Assembly: GCA_016223165.1 (NCBI GenBank)
Contig: JACRPO010000009.1
Span: 930,001 to 994,000, forward strand
Length of the DNA: 64,000 nucleotides
Reading direction: 5' to 3'
Origin: Burkholderiales bacterium
GTDB taxonomy: Bacteria > Pseudomonadota > Gammaproteobacteria > Burkholderiales > Burkholderiaceae_C
The notes below the pieces were generated by a model, which saw only the letters and a program-made list of their open reading frames with translations, did not search any database and was not told where the DNA came from. Both the position numbers and the translations under genes were made by a program. This document shows positions 46,501 through 56,743 of this stretch, piece by piece. Position 1 is the first letter of the stretch; each line of letters opens with the position of its first letter.

Positions 46501-47052
46501 GCAGGCGCCGCCGCGTTGCCGGCAGGCCTCGTGGGGGCGCCACCGCCCTCGCCGGACGACGACACCCGCAACGCCGCCCGCGCCGCGCAACGCGAGGCCG
46601 ATCACGCTTGCCGCGCCGCCACCATCGAGCTCGCACTGCAGCAGGGCCGGCACACCGAGGCACAGCGCGAGGCGGACAACCTGCTCGGCCTCGGCGATCA
46701 GCTGGCGCCGCGCCGGCGGGCGGTGCTCAACCTGCTGCGCGCCGAGGCCACCTTGGCCGCCCGCCAGCACGAGCGCGCCGTCAGTGCCGGACTGCAGGCG
46801 CTGCAGCAGGCGCGCGCGCTGCACCAGTCCGATGTCGAGGACCAGAAGGCCCGCCCCTCCTTCCGCAGCGGCCAGGCCGCCCTCGTGCTGGCCGAGGCGC
46901 ACCGCGCCAACGGCGATATCGACGAGGCGAGGAAGACGCTCGACTACGCGCTGCAGCAACTCGCCGCCACCTTGCCCGAGTCGCACCCGTGGCGGCGCCG
47001 CGCCGAGGCGACCCAGGCCGCGCTGGCCGTGCACGCGCAGAAGAAGCCCTGA
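43540..47052 (+). CDS. Large protein pseudokinase with TPR-like C-terminus
   Basis: 1170 aa. Residues 1-265 are Pro/Ala-rich and low-complexity, including seven 12-bp units encoding AHDP/AQDP (44203-44286). Residues 270-540 fit a Ser/Thr kinase fold, but catalytic residues are gone: VAIK is VAVL (312), HRDLKPSN is HGHVHPSQ (403-410), and DFG is NFG (Asn423). The APE-like AAPEQ motif and the C-lobe are kept. A membrane helix lies at about 588-608, then TPR-like helices with one Ala/Gly-rich break. It probably works as a scaffold or sensor with the ECF-like protein encoded 21 bp upstream. Confidence 0.8.
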   Translation: MRPIPDAAAWIRLSTLFDAGCDLPAELRNGWLETLVDDEPAVVVDWLRDMLAAAEAGDGPVVDNGDERGPPLPAWREPGEPVEPAAAADPAEPGRPAGPAKRGKRVKAAKPAKAAGPPEPKPPLATPPLAAPSSAASPLPLPPPRAPLPDASTPGRAGGPVAEAATEPRPAAAESVPPADAAPAHEPELEPAEGAVAAPVPTPAEAAVAEPAALEEPAPPLAHDPAHDPAHDPAQDPAQDPAQDLAQDPAQQHEPAPAVEPVARLSAPILATGMRLGPWLLLGPMTSSEARVGQWRARRADEEAPGHEVAVLVPPQWRPRADLAAWLAHASARATSLVHPHIARLVAVGVADDGTPWLASELAEGQSLDRWCRDHALGLPERRLLLERALEAAAFAHGRLVAHGHVHPSQVIVTPEGRLRFVNFGLGDLLDLLDVPVAAAHGAAGQPSGYAAPEQHAGTTIGPAGAPGVAADIYALGLIAFEILAGASPWHPRSPGAAASAAQGSRWPRASDFASTPRVRRALRGDLDAIVVRATQSDPARRYPSAAEFLDDIRRAGALLPVGAVDGGFLYQVGRLAKRHPRMASAAMVGVTATFVFLAALSWKAWVWTTERDHAETARRASEAVTRLVQDLLHDSAHPGRARDWPELLAHAESVARSSLAEQPAGLARALALLGRHQVERGAFAEGRNLLAEAQPNLAEPVAALEAGCDEAWAQARQGDKPDEAESRLRRVTENVAVRPAVRVLCLVRVADLERRSGRGRDAYLSTFNAWQLWNDADDKPPQLALLLARPMGLQSAALGRFHESQLWFEWALKQAHVLRQDDTVTAIELREQWGEVSLASGDAERAVKLADENLSVVAGGPFPADADPATAAPAVLFLAAAEPRLDLHRLAEARARLERTITLADARDDATTRQRARCAMAVVALRERDIAAAERWLKAAGPDGAASGTHAAVGTPAGPAAAAVTTAAPAFSGRGAAPRTIGGGTTAGAAALPAGLVGAPPPSPDDDTRNAARAAQREADHACRAATIELALQQGRHTEAQREADNLLGLGDQLAPRRRAVLNLLRAEATLAARQHERAVSAGLQALQQARALHQSDVEDQKARPSFRSGQAALVLAEAHRANGDIDEARKTLDYALQQLAATLPESHPWRRRAEATQAALAVHAQKKP
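44203..44286 (+). repeat. 12-bp tandem repeat in coding sequence, 7 copies
   Basis: Units GCACACGATCCC (three) and GCACAAGACCCC (four, with one CTC variant) encode AHDP and AQDP. The two sub-types are grouped, which indicates successive duplications. Confidence 0.95.
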
Positions 47053-47124
47053 GGCGGCGGCGCCGCGCGCGCTCGGCGGTCCGACCGGCCTGCCGCCGGC
47101 CTGCCGCCGACCTCAGGGGCGCGC

Positions 47125-47619
47125 CTACTCGCGGTGGTAGGGGTGCCCCTCGAGCAGCGTGTGCGCCCGGTACAGGGCCTCGGCCAGCAGCACGCGCGCC
47201 AGCGCATGCGGCAGGGTCAGGTCCGACAGGCGCAACGATTCATCGGCGCTGCGGCGCAGCGCCGGGTCGAGCCCGTCGGGGCCACCGACGAGGAAGGCGA
47301 CATCGCGGCCCCCGCCCTCTTCGCGCCAGGCGCGCAGGCGCTGCGCCAGCTGCGGCGAGTTGACGGCCTGGCCGCGCTCGTCGAGCACGATGCGGCGTGG
47401 CGCACGGCCCTGGCGCGACGCGGCGGCAAGCGCCGCCTCGATGCGCGCCGCCTCGGCCGCCATGCACTGCGCGGCCGTCTTGCCGCCCTGGCGCGACTCG
47501 GCCTTGAGCGCTGTCAGTTCCAACCGCATCTCGGGTGGGAAGCGGCGCGCGAACTCGTCCCAGGCCGCCGTGGCCCAGGCAGGCTGGCGGTGGCCGATGG
47601 CCAGCACCAGCAGTCGCAT
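47125..47619 (-). CDS. rlmH: 23S rRNA (pseudouridine1915-N3)-methyltransferase RlmH
   Basis: 164 aa from ATG 47619. The SPOUT knot signature is AFLVGGPDGLDPALR, followed by LRLSDLTLPHALARVLLAEALYRA and the terminal GHPYHRE, where Tyr-His contact rRNA. It methylates pseudouridine 1915 in the 23S rRNA of 70S ribosomes using S-adenosylmethionine. It follows rsfS by 39 bp, as in other Burkholderiales. Its normal next neighbour maf is 7.6 kb away here. Confidence 0.96.
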   Translation of the reverse strand: MRLLVLAIGHRQPAWATAAWDEFARRFPPEMRLELTALKAESRQGGKTAAQCMAAEAARIEAALAAASRQGRAPRRIVLDERGQAVNSPQLAQRLRAWREEGGGRDVAFLVGGPDGLDPALRRSADESLRLSDLTLPHALARVLLAEALYRAHTLLEGHPYHRE

Positions 47620-47658
47620 CGTCGTCGCAACCCGGCGCGAACGTTCAGTGCTGCTTAC

Positions 47659-48471
47659 TCAGCGCGGGCGCGAACCGGAGGCGCCCGCCTTGCGCGGCGC
47701 CGGCCGGCCGCTCGCTGCCGGACGCTTGGCAGCGGGCTTGCGCGCTGCGGTCTTGGCGGCGGGCTTCCTGGCCGCGGTTTTCTTCGCCGCGGGCCCCTTC
47801 GGCGCAAGTCGCTTGGCGGCGGGCCGCTTCGCTGCGGGCTTCCCCGCAGCGGGCTTGGCTGAAGACTTGGCCGACGGCTTGGCCGATGGTTTGGCCGACA
47901 CTTTGGCGGCAGGTCTCGCAGACGCTTTGGCCTTGGGCTTGGCGGCAGACTTGGCGGCGCCCCTTGTACCGGCCCTTTCCACGCCCTTGGCCGCGCCCTT
48001 CGCCGCCCCCTTCGCCGTTCCCTCGGCCGGCGGCCTGGGCGCCGCCGGGCGCGCGCTCGTCGGCCGGCTCGACATAGTGGCCTGCGGCTCGCTCGCCTTG
48101 GGCAGCAGCCGCTCGGCGTGGCCGTCACCGGCGCCCTTGAGCCGCACCGGCTTGGCGCCCCAGATCTCCTCGAGGTGGTAGTAGTCGCGAATGGCCGGCT
48201 GCATGATGTGCGCCACCGCGGCGCCGCAGTCGACGATGATCCACTCGCCGTTGGCCTCGCCCTCGGTGCGCAGCACCGGCAGGCCGCGTTTCTTGACCGT
48301 CTCGCGCACGCTGGAGGCGAGCGCCTTGGTCTGCCGGTTGCTGGTGCCGCTGGCGATGATCACCCGCTCGAACAGCGGCGACAGCGCCTCGGTGTTGTAG
48401 ACGACGACGTTCTGGGCCTTGACGTCTTCGAGCCCGTCGACGATGGCGCGTTGCAGCTTGCGGATGTCCAG
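47659..48471 (-). CDS. rsfS: Ribosome silencing factor RsfS with CTG start and basic tail
   Basis: 270 aa if started at CTG 48471. The conserved N-terminus xDIRKLQRAIVDGLEDVKAQ begins exactly at this codon, and GAGGAG (plus 48478-48483) lies six bases upstream. No ATG, GTG or TTG exists between an in-frame stop upstream and a GTG at 48363, which would delete 36 conserved residues. The core ends near residue 120. It binds uL14 and blocks subunit joining during starvation. The last 140 residues are Lys/Ala/Pro repeats resembling histone H1 or AlgP. Confidence 0.9.
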   Translation of the reverse strand: MDIRKLQRAIVDGLEDVKAQNVVVYNTEALSPLFERVIIASGTSNRQTKALASSVRETVKKRGLPVLRTEGEANGEWIIVDCGAAVAHIMQPAIRDYYHLEEIWGAKPVRLKGAGDGHAERLLPKASEPQATMSSRPTSARPAAPRPPAEGTAKGAAKGAAKGVERAGTRGAAKSAAKPKAKASARPAAKVSAKPSAKPSAKSSAKPAAGKPAAKRPAAKRLAPKGPAAKKTAARKPAAKTAARKPAAKRPAASGRPAPRKAGASGSRPR

Positions 48472-48525
48472 TTGTGGCTCCTCGGTTCGGCCGGGTCGGC
48501 CCTGTGTCAGCGATTCTCAGCGGTG

Positions 48526-49125
48526 TCAGCGGCGGTACAGCCCGTGCCGGGCAATATAGCCGGCCACCTCGGCCGGCACCAGTTCAGCGATGTCCTGCCC
48601 GGCCGCGACACGCGCGCGGATGTCGGTGGCCGAGATGTCCAGCATCGGCAGCGGCACCATGCGGTGCGGCAAGGCGCGCACCTCGGGCGCCGGCTCGCGC
48701 GTCACGCCGGGGCGGTTGGCCACCGCCAGCGTCACGAGCGCGAGCAGTTCGCGCCAGCCGTGCCAGGTGTGCAGGCCGGCATACTGGTCCTGGCCGATGA
48801 GCAGCACCCACTCGTGCCCGGGCTCGCGCGCGGCGAGCGTGTTCACGGTGTGAATGGTGTAGCTCGGCCCGCTGCGCTCGACCTCGAGGCGGTCGAGTGT
48901 GAAACGGGCATCGCCATGTTCACCGCGGATGGCCGCCTCGACCATCGCCACGCGCTGCGCCGCCGGCGTGACGGCGCGCCCGTCGCGCACCTTCTGCCAC
49001 GGCTCGCCGGTGGGGACCCAGCGCACTTCGGCCAGCGCCAGCGCGTCGAGCGCGGAGTGCGCGAGCGCGAGGTGCGCGTGGTGCGGCGGGTCGAAGGTGC
49101 CGCCGAAGATCGCGATGCGGCTCAA
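48526..49125 (-). CDS. nadD: Nicotinate-nucleotide adenylyltransferase
   Basis: 199 aa, starting at TTG 49125; no ATG or GTG precedes the conserved start. The nucleotidyl-transferase motif is IAIFGGTFDPPHHAHLALA (GxFDPxHxxH) and the C-terminal ISATDIRAR is the ISSTxIR motif. It makes deamido-NAD from NaMN and ATP. It lies between hemF and rsfS, the standard order, with 54 bp to rsfS. Confidence 0.95.
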   Translation of the reverse strand: MSRIAIFGGTFDPPHHAHLALAHSALDALALAEVRWVPTGEPWQKVRDGRAVTPAAQRVAMVEAAIRGEHGDARFTLDRLEVERSGPSYTIHTVNTLAAREPGHEWVLLIGQDQYAGLHTWHGWRELLALVTLAVANRPGVTREPAPEVRALPHRMVPLPMLDISATDIRARVAAGQDIAELVPAEVAGYIARHGLYRR

Positions 49126-49183
49126 GCAGCAGCGCTCACGAGGAGATGCGTGCGGGCGGCCACAGGGCCTGCGCCGGCGGCTC

Positions 49184-50158
49184 TCATTCGTTGGCCCAGT
49201 CGCGCGGGCGCAGGAAGTCGCTGTACAGGCGCGCCTCGGGCGTGCCGGGCTCGGGCTGCCAGTCGTAGCGCCACTTGGCCACCGGCGGCATGCTCATCAG
49301 GATGCTCTCGGTGCGACCGCCACCGTGCAGGCCGAAGTGCGTGCCGCGGTCCCACACGAGGTTGAACTCGACATAGCGGCCGCGCCGGTAGGCCTGGAAG
49401 TCGCGCTCGCGCTCGCCGTAGGGCAGCTCGCGCCGGCGCTGCACGATGGGCAGGTAGGCGTGCAGGAAGGCGTCGCCGGTGGCGCGCATCAGCGCGAAGC
49501 CGTTGGCGAAGCCGCCCTCGGCGAAATCGTCGAAGAAGATGCCACCCACGCCGCGCGGCTCGTTGCGGTGCTTGAGGAAGAAGTACTCGTCGCACCAGCG
49601 CTTGAAGCGCGGGTAGAGATCGGCGCCCGCGCTGCCCTCGCTGCCCTCGCCCCTGCCCTCGCTGCCCTCGCGTGAGGCGCTCGCGAACGGTGCCAGCGCA
49701 TCGGCGCAGACGCGGTGGAAGTGGCGCGCATCGTCCTCGAAGCCGTAGTAGGGCGTGAGGTCCATGCCGCCGCCGAACCAGCTCACGGTGGCGCCGCCGG
49801 GCGGCGTCGCGGCCAGCATGCGCACGTTCATGTGCACCGTCGGCACGTAGGGGTTGAGCGGATGCATCACGAGCGAGACGCCGAGCGCCTCGAACGGCGC
49901 GCCGGCGAGCTCGGGCCGGTGCTGCGTCGCCGAGGGCGGCAACGCCCGGCCGCGCACATGGCTGAAGTTGCAGCCGCCGCGCTCGAGCAGCGCGCCCTGC
50001 TCGACGAGCTGCGACATGCCGTCGCCCTCGAGCGCACCGCCCGCGGGGCGCTGCCAGGCGTCGCGCAGGAAGCGCTTGCCGTCCTCGGCCTCGAAGGCCT
50101 CGACGATGCTCTCCTGCAGCGCGATCAGGTAGGCGCGGACAGCGGCGACGTCACTCAT
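49184..50158 (-). CDS. hemF: Oxygen-dependent coproporphyrinogen III oxidase
   Basis: 324 aa from ATG 50158. Strongly conserved blocks include VMHPLNPYVPTVHMNVRM, WFGGGMDLTPYY and RYVEFNLVWDRGTHFGLHGGGR. The enzyme decarboxylates coproporphyrinogen III to protoporphyrinogen IX in haem synthesis. Residues around 170-185 hold an insertion of Glu/Gly/Ser repeats (EGSEGRGEGSEGSAG) from a 9-bp DNA repeat near 49625-49675, in a normally short loop. It is followed by nadD after 58 bp. Confidence 0.96.
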   Translation of the reverse strand: MSDVAAVRAYLIALQESIVEAFEAEDGKRFLRDAWQRPAGGALEGDGMSQLVEQGALLERGGCNFSHVRGRALPPSATQHRPELAGAPFEALGVSLVMHPLNPYVPTVHMNVRMLAATPPGGATVSWFGGGMDLTPYYGFEDDARHFHRVCADALAPFASASREGSEGRGEGSEGSAGADLYPRFKRWCDEYFFLKHRNEPRGVGGIFFDDFAEGGFANGFALMRATGDAFLHAYLPIVQRRRELPYGERERDFQAYRRGRYVEFNLVWDRGTHFGLHGGGRTESILMSMPPVAKWRYDWQPEPGTPEARLYSDFLRPRDWANE

Positions 50159-50182
50159 GGCGGCGGCTCGGCATGTCGGCTG

Positions 50183-51514
50183 TCAGGACTTCAGCGCCCG
50201 GTGGCCGATGTCGCCGCGCCATTGCGCGCCGGGAAAGCGGATCTCGCGCACCGCCGCCAGCGCCCGGCCCTGCGCCTCGCGCACGTTGTCGCCCAGCGCG
50301 GTGACGCACAGCACACGCCCGCCGCTGGTGACGAGCGCGCGCGCGCCACCCGCAGCAGTTCCCTCGCCATCCTGCAGCGCGCTGCCGGCGTGGAAGACCT
50401 TCAGGTCGGGCTCGTCGGCCGGCAGGCCGCTGATCGCATCGCCGGTGCGCGGCCGGACCGGATAGCCGGCGCTCGCCATGACGATGCCGAGCGCCGTGCG
50501 ACGGTCCCACTCGAGGCCACCGCCCTTCTCCACCTGCTCGAGCGTGCCCTGCGCGGCGTGCAGCAGCACCTCGAAGAGATCGCTCTTCAGCCGCATCAGG
50601 ATCACCTGGGCCTCGGGGTCGCCGAGGCGGCAGTTGAACTCCACGGTGCGCGCCCGCCCTTGGGCGTCGATCATCAGCCAGGCGTAGAGGAAGCCGGTGA
50701 ACGGCATGCCCTCGGCGGCCATGCCGTCGAGCGTGGGCCGGATGATCTCCTTCATCACGCGTGCATGCACGTCGGGCGTGACGACCGGTGCCGGCGAGTA
50801 GGCCCCCATGCCGCCGGTGTTGGGGCCGGTGTCGCCCTCGCCGATGCGCTTGTGGTCCTGGCTGGTGGCCAGCGGCAGCACCGTGCGGCCGTCGGCGATG
50901 ACGATGAAGCTCGCCTCCTCGCCGGCCATGAACTCCTCGATGACGACACGCGCACCCTCGGCGTTGTACGCCACGCCGAGCGTGTTGGCGCCGAGCATGT
51001 CGTCGATGGCGGCGTGCGCTTCGGCGGCGGTCATCGCCACCACCACGCCCTTGCCGGCGGCCAGGCCGTCGGCCTTGATGACGATCGGCGCGCCGTGTTG
51101 GTCGACATGGGCGTGCGCGAGCGCGGCGTCGGCGAAGGTGGCGTGGCGCGCCGTAGGGATGCCGTGCCGCTGCATGAAGGCCTTCGCGAAGGCCTTCGAG
51201 CTCTCGAGTTGCGCCGCCGCCTTCGTCGGCCCGAAGATCGGCAGGCCGCGCGCGCGGAAGAGATCGACGACCCCGGCCGCGAGCGGCGCCTCCGGCCCCA
51301 CCACCGTGAGCGCGATCTTCTCGGCCGCAGCGAAGTCGGCCAGGGCCTCGGTGCGGCCCATCGGCAGGTTCGGCAGGTTCTTCAGCGCACCCGCGTCGAG
51401 CGCCGTGCCGCCGTTGCCCGGCGCCACGAACACCGTCTGCACGCGCGCGCACGCCGCCAGCCGCCACGCGAGCGCGTGCTCGCGCCCGCCGTTGCCGATG
51501 ACGAGCACCCTCAT
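50183..51514 (-). CDS. purD: Phosphoribosylamine-glycine ligase
   Basis: 443 aa from ATG 51514 (the open frame continues upstream without family residues). Landmarks are MRVLVIGNGGREHALAW, the ATP-grasp loop IKADGLAAGKGV, GPNTGGMGAYSPAP and VEFNCRLGDPEAQ. It makes glycinamide ribonucleotide in purine synthesis. A slightly variable Gly/Ala insertion (DGEGTAAGGA) near residue 395 adds to the length. It lies between yebC and hemF. Confidence 0.96.
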   Translation of the reverse strand: MRVLVIGNGGREHALAWRLAACARVQTVFVAPGNGGTALDAGALKNLPNLPMGRTEALADFAAAEKIALTVVGPEAPLAAGVVDLFRARGLPIFGPTKAAAQLESSKAFAKAFMQRHGIPTARHATFADAALAHAHVDQHGAPIVIKADGLAAGKGVVVAMTAAEAHAAIDDMLGANTLGVAYNAEGARVVIEEFMAGEEASFIVIADGRTVLPLATSQDHKRIGEGDTGPNTGGMGAYSPAPVVTPDVHARVMKEIIRPTLDGMAAEGMPFTGFLYAWLMIDAQGRARTVEFNCRLGDPEAQVILMRLKSDLFEVLLHAAQGTLEQVEKGGGLEWDRRTALGIVMASAGYPVRPRTGDAISGLPADEPDLKVFHAGSALQDGEGTAAGGARALVTSGGRVLCVTALGDNVREAQGRALAAVREIRFPGAQWRGDIGHRALKS

Positions 51515-51599
51515 GGCGCGGTCCGGTCGCCGCGCCGACGCACCGGAGCACCTTCGGGCTGCGCCCTCCGGTGTTCGCCCTTCGGGCGGCCGGGCGGGC

Positions 51600-52328
<729 letters not shown>

Positions 52329-52588
52329 GAAGGAACGCGCTCCGAGGAAGACAAACGACGATTTTATGCGCCGGCCCGCGTGCCAAGGCCGTGCGCAGGC
52401 GGATGCGCGCCGCGGCGCGGCGTTTGGCATGCCCGGCCATGCCTGGCTCCAGCTTGGTCGCCAAGCCGATACGCAAGCAGTGACGAATGATCCGCCGTGC
52501 CGTCTTGGCATCGCCGAGGCGACACGCTACCGTTGCTCCGGCGGGGCGAGCCCCCCGCCCGGGTGACCTTCAAAGGGAGAACGAGTCG

Positions 52589-53479
52589 ATGCAATTCGAC
52601 GCCTGGCTCAACAAGGCCTGGGACGAGCATGCCGCGCAACCGGCGGGCGTCGCCGCGCGAATCGGCGGCGAGGGGCTGCCGCTGGCGCGCACCGACGCGC
52701 ACGTCGCGGCCTTGATCCGCCTCGCCAACCATGTCTGCGGCGAGCACCTCGGCCGCTGGGACGAGGGCCGCCAGCTGATCTTCCAGCTCGGCACCAGCGA
52801 CCATGCCGGCTCCGCCGCCGGCGTGGCGCAGCGCATCTTCGACGCCAGCCTGGCACTCGCTGGCGGGCTTGCCGACACGCGTGGTGCGATGGTGGCCTCG
52901 GAGCGCATCCGCGTCGGCGCCCATGCCGCAGGTGCGCTCGCCGAGCGCGACGCGCCGCGCGCCGCTTCCTTGCTGCGCGAGGCGGCGCTCGAGGTCGACA
53001 CCGAGGCGCTGCCCAACAGCGACCCGGCCTGCCGCGCCATCGCCATCAACGGCAACGACATCGCGATGACGCTCTCCGAGAAGCTGCTGCGCAGCGACGC
53101 GGAACGCGACCTGATGCTGCTCGGCGCCCGCATTGCGCGCGACTACTGGGCGCGCGCCGGAACCTGGCTCGAAGTCGAGCGGGCCGAGTACCGCCTGGCG
53201 ATCAGCTGGCTGAAGGCGCCCGACCTGGCCGCGGCGAGGCGGCATGCACGCAAGTGCCTGGACCTCGTGCGCGAGCACGAGGCGCCGGCGCTGGAGTGGT
53301 TTTTCGGTTTCGAGGCGCTCGCGCGGGTCGAGCGCGCGCTCGGCAACGGCCCGGCCGCGCAGCGCGCCGTGCAGGACATGAAGGCCGCGTTCGAGCGCCT
53401 GGACGAAGGCGACCGCGAATGGTGCCGGCCGAGCCTCGAAAAGCTGTCACGGCTGGCGCCGGCGGCCGGCGGTCGCTGA
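52589..53479 (+). CDS. Hypothetical helical repeat-like protein
   Basis: 296 aa from ATG 52589 with AAAGGGAGA upstream. The sequence is Ala/Leu/Arg-rich and helical throughout, with TPR-like spacing in the C-terminal half (LAAARRHARKCLDLVREHEA and VERALGNGPAAQRAVQDMKAAFERLDEG). No signal peptide or catalytic motif is seen. It is divergent from yebC. I do not recognise a named family. Confidence 0.7.
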   Translation: MQFDAWLNKAWDEHAAQPAGVAARIGGEGLPLARTDAHVAALIRLANHVCGEHLGRWDEGRQLIFQLGTSDHAGSAAGVAQRIFDASLALAGGLADTRGAMVASERIRVGAHAAGALAERDAPRAASLLREAALEVDTEALPNSDPACRAIAINGNDIAMTLSEKLLRSDAERDLMLLGARIARDYWARAGTWLEVERAEYRLAISWLKAPDLAAARRHARKCLDLVREHEAPALEWFFGFEALARVERALGNGPAAQRAVQDMKAAFERLDEGDREWCRPSLEKLSRLAPAAGGR

Positions 53480-53558
53480 CCGCCCTGGCGCCGCAGCCCG
53501 AAACGGGCGCGCCCGCGTCATGCGGGCGCGCCGTCGGTGTCGGGCGGTGCCGGCCGGA

Positions 53559-53645
53559 TCAGTTGGCGACTGCGCGCGCGGCGTTGAGGTAACCGCGGCC
53601 GTAGAACGGGTCGCTGCCCGGCTTGCCCGCGCAACGCCCGGGGCA
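53559..53645 (-). pseudogene. C-terminal remnant of a subtilisin-like (S8) peptidase
   Basis: Minus-strand frame ending at TGA 53559-53561 reads CPGRCAGKPGSDPFYGRGYL then NAARAVAN. The DPFYGRGYLNAARAV type of ending is typical of the last helix of S8 serine proteases. No catalytic part lies upstream in that frame, because the HerA-like gene occupies the plus strand from 53776. I read it as the tail of a deleted gene; chance similarity is possible as the piece is only about 28 residues. Confidence 0.4.
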
Positions 53646-53775
53646 AACCCGCGTGAAGCCCCCGCGTTCGCGGGATGGCGCCGGCCACAAAGCGCCCTGC
53701 CCAGCGGCCGGGCCGCCCTGCCATAGACTGCGCTTCCCACACGCGAAACGCGCGAGACTCGCTGGAGCGCCCACG

Positions 53776-55398
<1,623 letters not shown>

Positions 55399-55414
55399 GG
55401 TGCACGGCCGGCTG

Positions 55415-55512
55415 CCCGCGCACGCAGTCGCCGCCTCACGCTTGCCGCCACACGCAGCTGTCGCCGCACGCAGTGCGCCGCACGCAGCTGCGCCGCATGC
55501 AGCAACTGCGGC
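55415..55512. repeat. Imperfect CGCCGCACGCAG repeats
   Basis: About six diverged copies of CGCCGCACGCAGCTG lie between the HerA-like stop and the next convergent stop. They look like slippage repeats; no hairpin with a T run was found. Confidence 0.55.
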
Positions 55513-55522
55513 GGCAGCGAGC

Positions 55523-56683
55523 TCAGCCCGGCTGGAAGTCGCGCAGCAGAGCCGCGTTGCCGCTGGGTGACGCGCCGGCTTTCAGATCGTCCTGGTTGAT
55601 CTTGAAGCCGTAGGCATCGTCGAGCAGCTTGCGATAGGTGCCCAGCCACTCGATCAGGCCGGCCACAGTCGCTGCCCGCTTGGCGTTCTGTGCCGAAGCC
55701 GCCCGCGTCCATGCGGCGGCCGCGTCGGCCTCCGGCCCGAGGGCGACCCCGGGCCAGTCCAGGCGCGTGCCGGCCAGGTAGCCGCGGCTCGGCTCGGACA
55801 CCACGACGATCGTGGCCAGCGCGTCGCCCTGCACCGTGGCGCCCAGCCTGGCGAGGCTCGCCCGCGCCTCCTCCATGGCCGCGGACTTCGCGGTCAGCGG
55901 CGCCGGCACCGGCCTCAAGGCCGCACAGGCGCTGCGCAGGCCGCTCGGCCGGGTGTTCTCGTGGAACAGGCTCTCGAGGCCGCCCGGCTGGCACCCGGCG
56001 ATGTCGGTCCAGTCGTCGACGCTGATCGGGCGCACGCTCGTCTGGTAGACCATCGCCGACATCAGCCGCGTGCCGCTGAAGCGACCGAGCACGAGCGTGC
56101 CGACGTCGGCCACCACGCGGGTCGGGAAGCGGTAGGGCACCGGCGTCATGTCGACCTTGGCATCGGCCATCGCGAGCACGACCCACTCGCCGGGCGGCAG
56201 CACCACTTGCCGCTTCGCACCCGCCCACCCGACGGTCAGGACACCGGGGCCTTGAAACCGCTCACCGAGCTGGAAGGTCACGGCCCCGCTTTGCATGACC
56301 GGCGCCGTGAAGTACTTGAGCGCCGGGCTGGCGGCCGGAACACCACCGGCCTGGGCCGCCGGCGCGGCACCGGGCGCCGTGGCACGCACCGCGCCAGCCG
56401 TGCCAGCCGCACCAGTCGCGCCTGATGCGCCGAGAGCCGCGCGCGCCAGTGCCGCGAAGAAGCCCTGCGGAAAGGCCGCGAGATAGGCCCGGTACGCCTC
56501 GGGCGTGCCCAGCCGCTCGGCCGAGCGCCAGAACTCCAGCTCGATGGCGCCGGGCTGGGCCGGTGCACCGGCGCGCGGCGGTTCGCTCTGCGCAGACGCG
56601 AGGGGCGCCAGCGTGCACGACAGGGTGCATGCGGCCAGAACAAGCCAGGCCGGGCGCGCGTGTCGCAAGGGGGTCGAGATCAT
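55523..56683 (-). CDS. Exported hypothetical protein with FWxS repeat-type domain
   Basis: 386 aa. ATG 56683 has AAGGAAG upstream and begins a Sec signal peptide cut after LAPLASA near residue 31. Residues 46-85 (IELEFWRSAERLGTPEAYRA ... ALARAAL) match a short motif found in caspase-like and SEL1-type envelope proteins. An Ala/Gly/Thr-rich linker follows, and then an unrecognised C-terminal domain of about 250 residues. It is probably periplasmic. It is 60 bp downstream of the M14 peptidase gene, same strand. Confidence 0.75.
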   Translation of the reverse strand: MISTPLRHARPAWLVLAACTLSCTLAPLASAQSEPPRAGAPAQPGAIELEFWRSAERLGTPEAYRAYLAAFPQGFFAALARAALGASGATGAAGTAGAVRATAPGAAPAAQAGGVPAASPALKYFTAPVMQSGAVTFQLGERFQGPGVLTVGWAGAKRQVVLPPGEWVVLAMADAKVDMTPVPYRFPTRVVADVGTLVLGRFSGTRLMSAMVYQTSVRPISVDDWTDIAGCQPGGLESLFHENTRPSGLRSACAALRPVPAPLTAKSAAMEEARASLARLGATVQGDALATIVVVSEPSRGYLAGTRLDWPGVALGPEADAAAAWTRAASAQNAKRAATVAGLIEWLGTYRKLLDDAYGFKINQDDLKAGASPSGNAALLRDFQPG

Positions 56684-56743
56684 CGCTTCCTTGGCAGGTT
56701 CTCGCGCCGATGAGCGGCGGAACCAGCGATTTTGCATGGCCGA

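Noticed and set aside
48363..48363. GTG 48363 as the rsfS start
   Set aside because: It would remove the conserved N-terminal 36 residues and has no good ribosome-binding site.
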